Of a stretch of DNA of 64,000 nucleotides, positions 51,040 through 60,027 are shown piece by piece; positions within the stretch are counted from its first letter, which is position 1, and each line of letters opens with the position of its first letter. Location: NCBI RefSeq assembly GCF_002556545.1, contig NZ_CP022685.1, positions 6,178,001 to 6,242,000 on the forward strand, given 5' to 3'. The translations under genes were made by a program, and so were the position numbers. The notes below the pieces were generated by a model. It did no database searches. It saw only the letters and a program-made list of their open reading frames with translations, and was not told the DNA's origin. The DNA comes from Streptomyces formicae. GTDB lineage: Bacteria; Actinomycetota; Actinomycetes; Streptomycetales; Streptomycetaceae.

Positions 51040-52134
51040 TTACCGCGCGGCCCCCGAGAGAGCACCGGCATCCGTGCCCGTGCCCGCGCCCGTGCTCATC
51101 GACCGGATCCCCCGGCGCCGCGCCATCCACAGCACGACCGCCGCGTACGCGCAGAGCATCACGACGTCGACGGCCACCGCCGTCCAGTCCATGTCGGCCG
51201 CCGTCTCGTCGGAGGCGAGCGCGCCCGCGATCGCCGCCGAGACACCCATCGCGAGCAGGTTGTTGAGCACGTGCAGGCCGATCGCGGCTTCCAGCCCGCC
51301 CGTACGCACGGTCAGCACGCCCGCGACGAGGCCGAACACCACGAGGTCCGCGAACCCCCACGGCGTGCCCCACCCGTGCGCCGCGGCGAACAGCGGCGCC
51401 TGCGGCACGATCGCCACCCACGGCGAACGGCACCAGGCGCCGACCGCCTGGGTGAGCCAGCCCCGGAACGCGTACTCCTCCGCCGCCGCCTGGAACGGCA
51501 CGAGCACGCACACCATCGCGAGCCCGAGCAGGAAGTTCCCGAGCCCCGCCCACTCCGAGCCCTCCGGCCCCGCGCCCCCCGTTTCCGGCAGCAGCAGCAT
51601 GACTCCGAACGACCCCGCGACCAGCGGAAGTCCCACCAGCGCGCACCGTCCGAGCCAGCCCCACCGCAGCCGCCCGGTCACCGACGACAGCGTCCCGGCC
51701 GGACGCCGCTGCGCCCAGTGCGCGGCGGCGAGCACCACGGGGAGCAGCAGCGCCAACGCGAGCAGGGCCTGTCCCGTCTCGCCGACGCCGCCCCACACCC
51801 GGAACCCGTCCTTGCCGGTGGGCTTGTCCAGGGCCGCGCCCAGGATCTCGCCGCCGAGCAGCACCACGAGCGAGACGGCCACGGCACCGGCGAGCAGCAG
51901 GGCGGTCCCGGCCAGCGGGCGCCACCAGCGGTGGCGGCCCGTGATCAGGGCGAGGCGATGGTAGGGGAGGGGCGGTGCGACGTACGGAGGCGGCGGGGCG
52001 TACCCGTATCCGTATCCGTATCCGTATCCGTATCCGTATCCGTATCCGTGCGCCTGCGTGCTTCCCTGCGCACTGTCCGGGTGGTGCGGCGGGTGGTGCG
52101 GCGGCGGTCCTGCCGGGTGGGGCGTCGTCGTCAT
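51040..52134 (-). CDS. CPBP-family intramembrane metalloprotease with a (YG)n spacer
   Basis: A 364-residue protein. After a Pro/His-rich N-terminus and a Tyr-Gly run (residues about 31-45, encoded by CGTATC repeats) come about eight membrane helices. The protease motifs are EEYAFRGW (EExxxR), then FAAAHGWG, and GLHVLNNLLAMG (HxxxN). Such enzymes cleave membrane or prenylated substrates and often protect against self-made bacteriocins; the substrate is unknown. The start is the ATG at 52134. Confidence 0.85.
   Translation of the reverse strand: MTTTPHPAGPPPHHPPHHPDSAQGSTQAHGYGYGYGYGYGYGYGYAPPPPYVAPPLPYHRLALITGRHRWWRPLAGTALLLAGAVAVSLVVLLGGEILGAALDKPTGKDGFRVWGGVGETGQALLALALLLPVVLAAAHWAQRRPAGTLSSVTGRLRWGWLGRCALVGLPLVAGSFGVMLLLPETGGAGPEGSEWAGLGNFLLGLAMVCVLVPFQAAAEEYAFRGWLTQAVGAWCRSPWVAIVPQAPLFAAAHGWGTPWGFADLVVFGLVAGVLTVRTGGLEAAIGLHVLNNLLAMGVSAAIAGALASDETAADMDWTAVAVDVVMLCAYAAVVLWMARRRGIRSMSTGAGTGTDAGALSGAAR
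52005..52046. repeat. hexanucleotide microsatellite, seven copies of CGTATC
   Basis: Seven perfect head-to-tail CGTATC units in the coding sequence of the CPBP protease; each unit adds two residues (Tyr-Gly on the minus strand), so changes in copy number keep the frame. Confidence 0.92.
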
Positions 52135-52225
52135 GCCTCCAGCATTGCGGCCCCGACCCGCGGATTCGTCGGCCGACGGCACGATCGTGCTCTCCAACCA
52201 GGGATAGACGCGGCTCCGTATCCTT

Positions 52226-54343
52226 GTGCCCGATATGGAGCGGATACGGAACTGGCTGCTGCCCGTCCTGCTGGCGATCCAGCAGCTGGCCTTCTGGCCG
52301 GGACGCGCGTTGCGGGACGGCGACCCGGTCGGCGCCGTCCCGCTCGCGGCGGCGCTCGGCGCGGCGGTCGCCGTCACCGTCGCGCTCGGCGTACGCCGAC
52401 GCCACCCCGCCGTCGCCGCGCTCGCCGTCGAAGCCGTCCTGCTCGCCTGTCTGCCCCTCCCCGAGGACGCGGCGCTGCTGCACTCGATCAGCGTGCTGGT
52501 CGCGCTGTACTCGGTCGCGGTGCGCTGCGACGACCGGCGTGCCGCACTCGTCGGAGCGGTGCTCACCGCGGCCGAGGCGGTCCGTGCCGCGGTGCAGCTC
52601 GGCTCGGCGGCCGAGGTCGGCGGCGAGGTCCTGGTGACGGGCGCGCTCGTCCTGACCGTCCTCGGCCTGGGCCGAGGACGCCGCCGCTGGCACGCGGGAC
52701 GGCGGGCCGCCGCCCGGGACCTCGCGCGGGCCGAGGCCGAACGGGGCAGGGCCGCCACCACCGAACGCCAGCGCCTGGCCCGCGAACTGCACGACGTCAG
52801 CGCCCACCACCTCACCTCGGTGGTGGTCACCGCGGACGCCGCGCTGCGGCTCGGCGAGCGCAAGCCGGAACTGACCGCGCAGGCCCTGGAATTCGCGGCG
52901 GACAGCGGCCGCGAGACCCTGGCCTCGCTGCACCGCCTGGTGGCGATGATGCGGACGTCGGCGGCCGACGAGGACAGCGCCCTGGAGGAACGCGTCGGTG
53001 AACTCGCCGACGGTTTCGCCCGCCTGGGGCTGCGCCCGGCCGTGGAGGTGGCGCAGGGCCTCGCTGCGCTGACAGGACCGGTGGCCGACGCGGCGTTCGG
53101 CATCGTGCGCGAGGCCCTCACGAACGCGCTGAGGTACGCCCCCGGGGCCGCCGTCCGCGTACGCGTCGCGGTGGCGGACGACGAGGGCGCGGTCGACCTG
53201 ACGGTCGAGGACGGCGGGGCGTGCGGCGACGCGGCGGCGGGAGGCGCGCCCGCGGCCCGGCAGCGGCTCGGCTCCGGGCGCGGCACCACGGGCATGCGGG
53301 AGCGGGCGGCCGCGCTCGGCGGGACCCTGGAGGCGGGGCCGCGCGAGGACGGACCCGGCTGGTCCGTACGCGCGCGGCTCCCGCGCGGCACGGCGGCCCC
53401 GCGCGGCCGTGTGGCACGCCACCCGGCGCTGCGCGGCCTGGACGCGACCGACGGGGCGACCGCGCTCGCGGTCGCCGCGTTCCCCGTCTTCGCGGTGCTC
53501 GTCGAGCGCCCCTCGGACGTCTGGCTCGCCACGGGGCCCGTCCTGGCGCACGCCCTGCCGTTGCTGTGGCGGCGGCGGGCGCCCTGGGCGGCCCTCTGCG
53601 CGGTGCTCGCCCTCACCTGGCTCGCGCCGCTCGGCCGCGCCTTCGGCCTGCTGCACCCGGACGTGGCGCTGTGTCTGCTGGTGTCCGGCGGCGTGGCGGC
53701 GTGCGTGGGCGTGTACGCGGTGGGGGCGTACGCCGGTCCGGCCCGTGTCACCTGGCCCGTGCCCGCGGTGGGCGCGGCCGGACTCGCGCTGGCCTCCATC
53801 GCCGTCGCGTCGGCCGACGGCATCGCGGACCTGAGGACGGAGGGCGGCTTCGGCCTCCTGCTCTTCCTGGTCTGCGCCGTGGGCCTGGCCTTCCTGTTCC
53901 CGCTGGCGGCCCTCTGGGCCGTCGGCGCGGCCGTCCGGACCCGCCGCGAACGCGTCAGGGCGTACGAGGACCACGCCCTCGCCGCGACGGTCCACTCGGC
54001 GGTCGTCGAGGCGTACGAGGAGCGCTGCCGCATCGCCGAGGAGCTGCGCGGCGAGGTCCTGCGGCACGCCTCGGACGTCATCACCCGGGCTGAGGCCGGC
54101 GACCTGGGGGCCGTCGCGGACGGGGCGAGGGCGGCGCTGTCGGCGATGCGTGACCTCTTGAGCACCCTGCGGGAGACGACCGCCTCGGCGACGACTCCCA
54201 CACCCCCCGGCACACCGAAGGAGACACTGCCATCACCCCCCACACTGCCGAGAGCGCGGACGGCGAAGAGCGCGCCGGCGAACGGCGCACCGGCGAAGAG
54301 CGGACCGGCGGCGGCGCGGACCGTGCTGGAACCGTCCGAGTGA
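52226..54343 (+). CDS. two-component sensor histidine kinase with a second, degenerate kinase-like module
   Basis: A 705-residue NarL-type kinase. First module: four or five membrane helices (1-150), HisKA_3 box ERQRLARELHD with phosphoacceptor His189, and HATPase_c (FGIVREALTNALRY to TGMRERAAALGG). A second membrane block follows (about 370-560), then a helix EERCRIAEELRGEVLRHASD where the His equivalent is Arg608, with no second ATPase. This looks like a fused duplicated kinase whose second half has lost catalysis. The GTG at 52226 or the ATG at 52235 may start translation. It overlaps the response regulator gene by 4 bases. Confidence 0.86.
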   Translation: MPDMERIRNWLLPVLLAIQQLAFWPGRALRDGDPVGAVPLAAALGAAVAVTVALGVRRRHPAVAALAVEAVLLACLPLPEDAALLHSISVLVALYSVAVRCDDRRAALVGAVLTAAEAVRAAVQLGSAAEVGGEVLVTGALVLTVLGLGRGRRRWHAGRRAAARDLARAEAERGRAATTERQRLARELHDVSAHHLTSVVVTADAALRLGERKPELTAQALEFAADSGRETLASLHRLVAMMRTSAADEDSALEERVGELADGFARLGLRPAVEVAQGLAALTGPVADAAFGIVREALTNALRYAPGAAVRVRVAVADDEGAVDLTVEDGGACGDAAAGGAPAARQRLGSGRGTTGMRERAAALGGTLEAGPREDGPGWSVRARLPRGTAAPRGRVARHPALRGLDATDGATALAVAAFPVFAVLVERPSDVWLATGPVLAHALPLLWRRRAPWAALCAVLALTWLAPLGRAFGLLHPDVALCLLVSGGVAACVGVYAVGAYAGPARVTWPVPAVGAAGLALASIAVASADGIADLRTEGGFGLLLFLVCAVGLAFLFPLAALWAVGAAVRTRRERVRAYEDHALAATVHSAVVEAYEERCRIAEELRGEVLRHASDVITRAEAGDLGAVADGARAALSAMRDLLSTLRETTASATTPTPPGTPKETLPSPPTLPRARTAKSAPANGAPAKSGPAAARTVLEPSE

Positions 54344-54993
54344 TGGTCGTCGACGACCAGGCCGTGGTCCGTGCGGGCTTCGCGGCGATCGTCGACGCGG
54401 AGCCGGACCTGGACGTGGTGGGCGAGGCGGAGGACGGGGCGGCCGCCGTGCGGCTCGCGGGCGAACTCGCGCCGGACGTCGTCCTGATGGACATCCGCAT
54501 GCCGGGCATGGACGGTCTGACCGCGACCCGCCTGCTCACCGAGGGACGGGGCGCCGACGCCCCGCGCGTCCTGGTCCTGACCACCTTCGACCAGGACGCC
54601 TACGTCCACGACGCCCTGCGCGCAGGGGCGTCCGGCTTCCTGCTCAAGGACGCGCTGCCCGAGGAGCTCCTCGCCGGGATCCGCGTGGTGGCGTCGGGCG
54701 AGGCCATGCTCGCGCCCACCGTCACGCGCCGCCTGATCGCCGCCTTCGCCGACACGGCACCCGCCCCGGACCCCGAACTCCTGGAGTCCCTCACGCCCCG
54801 CGAACGCGAGGTCCTGACCCTGGTGGCCGCGGGCCACACCAACGCGGAGATCGCCGAGGCGCTCGGCGTGACCACCGGCACGGTGAAGTCCCACGTCAAC
54901 GCCCTGCTCGGCAAGTTGGGCCTGCGCGACCGGGTCCAGGCGACGATCCTCGCGTACGACCTGGGCCTCGCCAGGCCACGGCGTACGCCCTAG
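54340..54993 (+). CDS. NarL/LuxR-family response regulator
   Basis: A 217-residue regulator. The receiver domain (VVDDQ, phosphoacceptor Asp in VVLMDIRMPGMDG, Lys in LLKDALPE) is followed by a LuxR-type HTH (LTPREREVLTLVAAGHTNAEIAEALG..TVKSHVNALLGKLG). The GTG start overlaps the kinase stop (GTGA), so kinase and regulator are one coupled pair. The targets are unknown; the neighbouring CPBP protease is divergent and might be one. Confidence 0.93.
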   Translation: MMVVDDQAVVRAGFAAIVDAEPDLDVVGEAEDGAAAVRLAGELAPDVVLMDIRMPGMDGLTATRLLTEGRGADAPRVLVLTTFDQDAYVHDALRAGASGFLLKDALPEELLAGIRVVASGEAMLAPTVTRRLIAAFADTAPAPDPELLESLTPREREVLTLVAAGHTNAEIAEALGVTTGTVKSHVNALLGKLGLRDRVQATILAYDLGLARPRRTP

Positions 54994-55022
54994 CGCGCCA
55001 TGCGTCGGAGGATCTCGCGAGG

Positions 55023-55610
55023 TCACGCGCGGGGTGCCGACTCCTGCCACTCGCGTGCGATGCCGCGCAGCATCGCCGGGTAGACGAGCAGGTGCCTGAA
55101 GGGGGCGATCGCCGCCATGTACGCCTTGCCGAGCAGGCCGTTGGGCTTCACGAGCACGGCCAGTTGGCCGCGGTAGCCGCCGGACCCGTCAGGGACCCAG
55201 CTGAGGTGCAGCACCGCGTGCACGGTGGAGTTGGCCACCTCCGCCGCCCACTCGTCGTCCGTGAGGTAGACCGGGGTGAAGGGCAGTCCGGCGAAGTCCG
55301 GCCCGGTCGGGCCTTCGCGCAGATCCCGCGGCAGCCGGTCGCGCAGGGTCGGGACCCGGGAGCCGAGGCCCGCCTTCGGGTCGTCCCAGCCGAAGAGCCT
55401 CCCGAGCTTCCAGCGGATCGCGAAGAGCGTGCGGGCGATCCAGGAGGGGTTGTCCGACGTGTCGCCCGCGGCCGTGTTCCGCACGAGGCGCGGAAAGTCG
55501 TCGGGGCCGCCGGGCGTCGGCAGCGCCCAGACGTCGTAGAGGCGGAAGTCGTGCGCGATCGCGTGGATCCGCCACGGGCGCGAGGTGTGCGCGGTGTCGG
55601 GGAGCCTCAT
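55023..55610 (-). CDS. DUF2867-family protein
   Basis: A 195-residue protein of the DUF2867 family, recognised by WALPTPGGPDDFPRLV, the FAIRWKLGRLFGWDD segment and the C-terminal KPNGLLGKAYMAAIAPFRHLLVYP. Family members occur in actinobacteria and plants as stand-alone or as the tail of SDR-like proteins; function is unknown. I chose the ATG at 55610 preceded by GGAGACG. It is convergent with the response regulator gene and 170 bp from sodN. Confidence 0.83.
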   Translation of the reverse strand: MRLPDTAHTSRPWRIHAIAHDFRLYDVWALPTPGGPDDFPRLVRNTAAGDTSDNPSWIARTLFAIRWKLGRLFGWDDPKAGLGSRVPTLRDRLPRDLREGPTGPDFAGLPFTPVYLTDDEWAAEVANSTVHAVLHLSWVPDGSGGYRGQLAVLVKPNGLLGKAYMAAIAPFRHLLVYPAMLRGIAREWQESAPRA

Positions 55611-55783
55611 GACGACGTCGTCTCCTTCGGCGCAGGGGCTTACGACCACATACGTACGGTAGCCAGGAAAAACAAGACCGCACCCCGTCCGCCGTGGACG
55701 CCGTGACGGCGACCTGCGGACCGGATGCGGTCGAGTGGGCGACGCGACCCGCGGAACCACGGGTCAGTCGGCCTGGGGGGAGA

Positions 55784-56179
55784 TCAAGCCTTCTTGGTCT
55801 CCCAGAAGATCTTGTCGATCTGGGCGATGTAGTCCAGCGCCTTCTGGCCCGTGGCCGGGTCCGTCGAGCCCTTGGCGGCCGAGAGGGCCTTGAGGGCGTC
55901 GTTGACCAGCTGGTGCAGCTCCGGGTACTTCTCGAAGTGCGGGGGCTTGAAGTAGTCGCTCCAGAGCACCGAGACGTGGTGCTTGGCGAGCTCGGCGCGC
56001 TGCTCCTTGATGACGGTGGCGCGGGCCTGGAAGTGCGCGTCGTCGTTACCGGCCATCTTTTCCTGGACGGCCTTGACCGACTCCGCCTCGATGCGGGCCT
56101 GGGCCGGGTCGTACACGCCGCAGGGCAGGTCGCAGTGGGCGCTGACCTTCACCTTGGGGGCAAACAGGCGGGAAAGCAT
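55784..56179 (-). CDS. sodN: nickel superoxide dismutase
   Basis: A 131-residue precursor. After a 14-residue propeptide (MLSRLFAPKVKVSA) the mature protein begins with the nickel hook HCDLPCGVYDP, whose N-terminal His and two Cys ligate nickel once processed. The rest is the four-helix body that forms a hexamer. It dismutates superoxide in the cytosol. The protease that exposes the His, SodX, is encoded divergently 144 bp away. Length and sequence match the Streptomyces enzyme. Confidence 0.97.
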   Translation of the reverse strand: MLSRLFAPKVKVSAHCDLPCGVYDPAQARIEAESVKAVQEKMAGNDDAHFQARATVIKEQRAELAKHHVSVLWSDYFKPPHFEKYPELHQLVNDALKALSAAKGSTDPATGQKALDYIAQIDKIFWETKKA

Positions 56180-56323
56180 GTAGCTGTCCTTCCTCGTGAT
56201 CGTCTTCTCAGGTGGGACATTACTCCGTGAGAGGCGGGTTTTCGCGAGTGCCCCCATGGGCTTAGGACAAAAGTCCAGGGTCAGACTGGGACTGGTGGAG
56301 GATAGGACCGGGGAGGTGCGGTG

Positions 56324-56758
56324 ATGCCGGAGCTGTCGCAGGAGACCGAGCGCGGAAGGGCCGTCTTGCCGTTCGGCGCGGCGGAGGTGAGGGGCCCTTC
56401 GATGGTGCCCACGCTGTGCCACGCGGACCGGCTGCTCGTGCACTGGGGCGCGCGCGTGCGCCCGGGGGACGTGGTGGTGCTGCGTCATCCGTTCCAACAG
56501 GACCTGTTGGTCGTCAAGCGCGCCACCGAGCGCCGCGACGGCGGCTGGTGGGTGCTCGGCGACAACGCGTTCGCGGGCGGCGACAGCACGGACTACGGCG
56601 TCGTTCCCGAGGAACTCGTTCTGGGGAAGGTGCGGTTCCGCTACCGCCCGCCCGCACCGGGGCGCCGCTCGCCGCTCGCCGCGGTGCGCTGGGCGCTGTC
56701 CGCCGTGCGGCCCGTGGCGGCCGACCGCTCCGTCTCCAGGCGCTTGCGGGCGCGGTAG
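56324..56758 (+). CDS. sodX: nickel-type superoxide dismutase maturation protease SodX
   Basis: A 144-residue S26-like peptidase without an obvious membrane anchor. The catalytic Ser lies in GPSMVPTL and the general-base Lys in VVKRAT, followed by GDNAFAGGDSTDYG. It removes the SodN propeptide so that His1 can bind nickel. The ATG at 56324 follows a GTG at 56321 and GGGAGGTG. Its last 118 bases overlap the convergent CGNR gene. The pair shares the divergent promoter region with sodN. Confidence 0.9.
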   Translation: MPELSQETERGRAVLPFGAAEVRGPSMVPTLCHADRLLVHWGARVRPGDVVVLRHPFQQDLLVVKRATERRDGGWWVLGDNAFAGGDSTDYGVVPEELVLGKVRFRYRPPAPGRRSPLAAVRWALSAVRPVAADRSVSRRLRAR

Positions 56759-57291
56759 GCGGCGACGTTCGCGCGGGTCGCGCAGCGGTCCGAGCAGTAG
56801 CGCCGGGAGCGGTTCGTCGAGGTGTCGAGGTAGGCGTTGCGGCACGGCGCCGCCTCGCACAGGCCGAAGCGGTCCACGCCGTGCTCGGTGAGGTGGAAGG
56901 CGAGGCCCATCGCGGCGATCGCGGCGTACCCCGCGGTCGCGTTCGACGAGTGGTCCGCCAGGTGCATGTGCCACAGCGGGCGGCCGTCCTCGTCCCGGTG
57001 GTCGTGGCCCGAGATCTGCGGGCTGACCGGGAACTCCAGGAGCAGTGAGTTCAGCAGGTCGACGGCGAGCGTCTCGTCGCCCCCGTCGGCCGCCTCGAAG
57101 ACCGCCCTGAGCCTGGCCCGTACCGAACGGAAGCGCGTGAGGTCGGAGTCCGTGGCGCGGCGGGCCATCTGCGTGCTCGGCCCGAACAGCTCCTTGACCG
57201 CCTCGACCGAGGTCAGCGTGTCCTTGTCGCGGCCCGGCTCCTCGCTGTTGACCAGGCGTACGGCGAAGTCTGAGTAATGGGCCAGTTCCAC
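56641..57291 (-). CDS. CGNR zinc-finger (ABATE domain) transcriptional regulator
   Basis: A 216-residue protein. An ABATE N-terminal domain (MELAHYSDFAVRLVNSEEPGRD) is followed by a CGNR zinc finger (CEAAPCRNAYLDTSTNRSRRYCSDRCATR) and a helical, Arg-rich tail. Presumed regulator with unknown targets. The Arg/Ala-rich C-terminal tail of about 39 residues is encoded opposite the 3' end of sodX, so the two transcripts overlap. Second family member in the window, the other at 43279-43791. Confidence 0.85.
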   Translation of the reverse strand: MELAHYSDFAVRLVNSEEPGRDKDTLTSVEAVKELFGPSTQMARRATDSDLTRFRSVRARLRAVFEAADGGDETLAVDLLNSLLLEFPVSPQISGHDHRDEDGRPLWHMHLADHSSNATAGYAAIAAMGLAFHLTEHGVDRFGLCEAAPCRNAYLDTSTNRSRRYCSDRCATRANVAAYRARKRLETERSAATGRTADSAQRTAASGERRPGAGGR

Positions 57292-57382
57292 TTGTAGTCC
57301 TTACGGGCGCGGGCTAGGGTCGAGTCGTCGGCCGGTAATGACCGATGGCGGTACCAGGGTATTACGAAGCGGAGGGGTTCTG

Positions 57383-58168
57383 ATGGCTGAAACGGGGACG
57401 GGCGCCGAGACCGACGCCGAGACGGGGACCAACTGGCGCGCTTGGCAGGACAGTTGGGACCGGCAGCAGCAGTGGTATCTGCCCGACCGCGAGGAGCGGT
57501 TCCAGATCATGCTCGACATGGTCGAGGCCGTCGTCGGCCCCGCGCCGCGCGTGCTCGATCTGGCGTGCGGTACGGGAAGTATTACGGACCGGCTGCTCCA
57601 GAGGTTCCCGGACGCCACCAGTGTCGGCGTCGACCTGGACCCGGCGCTGCTCGCCATCGCCGAGGGCACCTTCGCCGGGGACGACCGGGTCACCTTCGTC
57701 ACCGCGGACCTGAAGGACCCCGAGTGGACGGCGGCGCTGCCGCACGACTCGTACGACGCGGTGCTCACGGCGACGGCGCTGCACTGGCTCTTCAGCGAAC
57801 CGCTCGCCGCTCTGTACGGCCAGGTCGCGGGCCTCGTTCGTGCGGGCGGTGTCTTCATGAACGCGGACCACATGCCGGATCCGGCGACGCCGCGCATCAA
57901 CGCGGCGGAGCGGGCGTTGCGCCACCGGCGGATGGACCGTGCGAAGGCCGAGGGCGCGGTGGACTGGAAGGAGTGGTGGCAGCTCGCCGCCGCTGATCCC
58001 GTGCTGGCCGGGCCCACCGCGAAGCGGTTCGAGATCTACGGGGAGCACGCGGACGGGGACATGCCTTCGGCCGAGTGGCACGCTCAGTCTCTCCGCGACG
58101 GGGGCTTCGCCGAGGCGCGCGTCGTGTGGGCGTCGCCGTCCGACTCCCTGGTTCTCGGGCTGAAGTAA
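57383..58168 (+). CDS. class I SAM-dependent methyltransferase
   Basis: A 261-residue enzyme with Rossmann motif I VLDLACGTGSITDRLL and motif II SVGVDLDPALLAIA, followed by the motif YDAVLTATALHWLF that resembles trans-aconitate and related small-molecule methyltransferases. The substrate is unknown. I chose the ATG at 57383, which has GGAGGGG 5-6 bases upstream; an upstream ATG at 57338 is less likely. It ends at a strong hairpin shared with the ABC transporter genes. Confidence 0.88.
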   Translation: MAETGTGAETDAETGTNWRAWQDSWDRQQQWYLPDREERFQIMLDMVEAVVGPAPRVLDLACGTGSITDRLLQRFPDATSVGVDLDPALLAIAEGTFAGDDRVTFVTADLKDPEWTAALPHDSYDAVLTATALHWLFSEPLAALYGQVAGLVRAGGVFMNADHMPDPATPRINAAERALRHRRMDRAKAEGAVDWKEWWQLAAADPVLAGPTAKRFEIYGEHADGDMPSAEWHAQSLRDGGFAEARVVWASPSDSLVLGLK

Positions 58169-58204
58169 GGGGTCGTTGTTCGGGTGCGGGTGTGTGGGGG
58201 TTGC

Positions 58205-58252
58205 TCGCGCAGTTCCCCGCGCCCCCTGCAAGGGGGCGCGGGGAACTGCGCG
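58205..58252. terminator. long hairpin of the dispersed Streptomyces type
   Basis: A perfect 22-bp-arm inverted repeat (TCGCGCAGTTCCCCGCGCCC with CCT, loop GCA) between convergent genes. From memory, nearly the same element (GCGCAGTTCCCCGCGCCCC) occurs at many gene ends in Streptomyces genomes. Confidence 0.88.
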
Positions 58253-58287
58253 ACCAGCCACCGGAATACCCGCACCGGAAGTCCGCG

Positions 58288-59052
58288 CTAAAGCACCTTC
58301 GACAAGAACGACTGCGTCCGCTCGTGCTGCGGGTTCGTCAGGACGTCACGCGGATGCCCGGACTCCACCACCACGCCCTCGTCCATGAAGACGAGGCTGT
58401 CGCCGACCTCGCGGGCGAAGCCCATCTCGTGCGTGACGACGATCATCGTCATGCCGGACTCCGCGAGGTCGCGCATCACGTCGAGGACGTCGCCGACCAG
58501 CTCGGGGTCGAGCGCCGACGTCGGCTCGTCGAAGAGCATCAGCTTCGGGTCCATCGCGAGCGCGCGGGCGATCGCCACGCGCTGCTGCTGGCCGCCGGAG
58601 AGCTGCGAGGGGTAGTTGCCCGCCTTGTCGGCGAGGCCGACCCGTTCGAGCAACTGCCCGGCGCGCTCCCGCGCCTTGGCCTTGGGGATGCCCTTGACCT
58701 GGACCGGCGCCTCCATGACGTTCTCGATCGCCGTCATGTGCGGGAAGAGGTTGAAGCGCTGGAAGACCATGCCGATGTCCCGGCGCTTCAGGGCGACTTC
58801 GCTGTCCTTCAGCTCGTACAGCTTGTCCCCCTTCTGCCGGTAGCCGACCAGCTCGCCGTCGACGTAGAGACGGCCCGCGTTGATCTTCTCCAGGTGGTTG
58901 ATGCAGCGCAGGAACGTCGACTTGCCGGATCCCGACGGGCCGATGAGGCAGAACACCTCGCCCGACTTGACCTCCAGGTCGATGCCCTTGAGCACCTCCA
59001 CGTTGCCGAAGGACTTGTGGACGCCCTCGGACTTCACCATGGCGGTGGTCAT
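58288..59052 (-). CDS. polar amino acid ABC transporter, ATP-binding protein
   Basis: A 254-residue ATPase: Walker [11 protein letters not shown] loop [13 protein letters not shown], signature [15 protein letters not shown], Walker [13 protein letters not shown], and switch His in VTHEMGFA. It powers import of an amino acid such as glutamate, glutamine or an oligopeptide precursor (GluA/GlnQ type). The ATG shares one base with the permease stop (TGATG), so the two are coupled. Third gene of a binding protein-permease-ATPase operon. Confidence 0.94.
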   Translation of the reverse strand: MTTAMVKSEGVHKSFGNVEVLKGIDLEVKSGEVFCLIGPSGSGKSTFLRCINHLEKINAGRLYVDGELVGYRQKGDKLYELKDSEVALKRRDIGMVFQRFNLFPHMTAIENVMEAPVQVKGIPKAKARERAGQLLERVGLADKAGNYPSQLSGGQQQRVAIARALAMDPKLMLFDEPTSALDPELVGDVLDVMRDLAESGMTMIVVTHEMGFAREVGDSLVFMDEGVVVESGHPRDVLTNPQHERTQSFLSKVL

Positions 59053-59993
59053 CAGCGGACACCTCCCGCGCGGTTGCCGAGCGACAACATGTTGGCCTTG
59101 ATCTTCTGGAACGGTGTGTCCGGCAGGGTGCGGGACGAGCCGCGCGCGTAGTAGCGCTCCAGGTAGTACTGACCGACGCTGAGGATCGACGTCATGATCA
59201 GGTACCAGGCGGCGGCGAGCAGCAGCGTCTCCACCGTCGCGCCCGACGAGGTGCCGATGTCCTGGGCGTACTTGAGGAGTTCGTAGTACTGGACGGCCGC
59301 GACGAGCGAGGTCGTCTTCAGCATGTTGATGAACTCGTTGCCCGTCGGCGGCACGACCACGCGCATCGCCTGCGGGAGCACCACGCGGCGCAGGGTCTTG
59401 CCGTGGCTCATGCCGAGCGCGTGCGACGCCTCGGTCTGGCCCTCGTCGACCGAGAGCAGACCGGCGCGGCAGATCTCCGCCATGTACGCGGCCTCGTTGA
59501 GGCCGAGGCCGAGCAGCGCCGTCAGGAACGGCGTCATGAAGTCCGACCACTCGTCCTTGTAGATCGGACCGAGGTTCACGTAGTCGAAGACGAAGCCGAG
59601 GTTGAACCAGACGAAGAGCTGGACCAGGACCGGGGTGCCGCGGAAGAACCAGATGTAGAACCAGGCGATCGAGGAGGTCACCGGGTTCTTCGACAGGCGC
59701 ATCACCGAAAGGACCACACCGCCGACGACGCCGATGAGCATCGAGAGGAAGGTGAGGATCAGTGTCTCTCGGACACCCTTGAGGATGCGCTCGTCGAAGA
59801 AGTTGTCGGGGATCGCGCCCCAGTTGATGTCGCCCTGCGAGAAGGCGTAGACGATCGCGGCGAGGACGCCGATCGCGAGGACCGCGGCGACGTAGCGGCC
59901 GAAGTGGCGGACCGGGATGGCCTTGATGGCCTCCGCGGGGCGCGCCTTCGGGACGCCGTCCTCGGGGCCCTTCTTGGAGATGTCGGTGGTCAC
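59052..59993 (-). CDS. polar amino acid ABC transporter, permease
   Basis: A 313-residue HisM/GlnP-type permease with five to six membrane helices and the EAA-like loop [24 protein letters not shown]. The N-terminal 45 residues are soluble and Lys-rich. Only one permease gene is present, so the channel may be a homodimer, common for this family. It starts at the ATG 59993 and is separated by 34 bp from the binding-protein gene. Confidence 0.93.
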   Translation of the reverse strand: MTTDISKKGPEDGVPKARPAEAIKAIPVRHFGRYVAAVLAIGVLAAIVYAFSQGDINWGAIPDNFFDERILKGVRETLILTFLSMLIGVVGGVVLSVMRLSKNPVTSSIAWFYIWFFRGTPVLVQLFVWFNLGFVFDYVNLGPIYKDEWSDFMTPFLTALLGLGLNEAAYMAEICRAGLLSVDEGQTEASHALGMSHGKTLRRVVLPQAMRVVVPPTGNEFINMLKTTSLVAAVQYYELLKYAQDIGTSSGATVETLLLAAAWYLIMTSILSVGQYYLERYYARGSSRTLPDTPFQKIKANMLSLGNRAGGVR

Positions 59994-60027
59994 GGGAGTG
60001 GCCTTTCAGCGACTAGGAGGGACGCGG

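Noticed and set aside
50801-54067. Long minus-strand open frame over the CPBP protease and histidine kinase region
   Set aside because: It is antisense and out of frame to supported genes; only its first part near 50801-50924 was kept as a possible leader frame, with low confidence.
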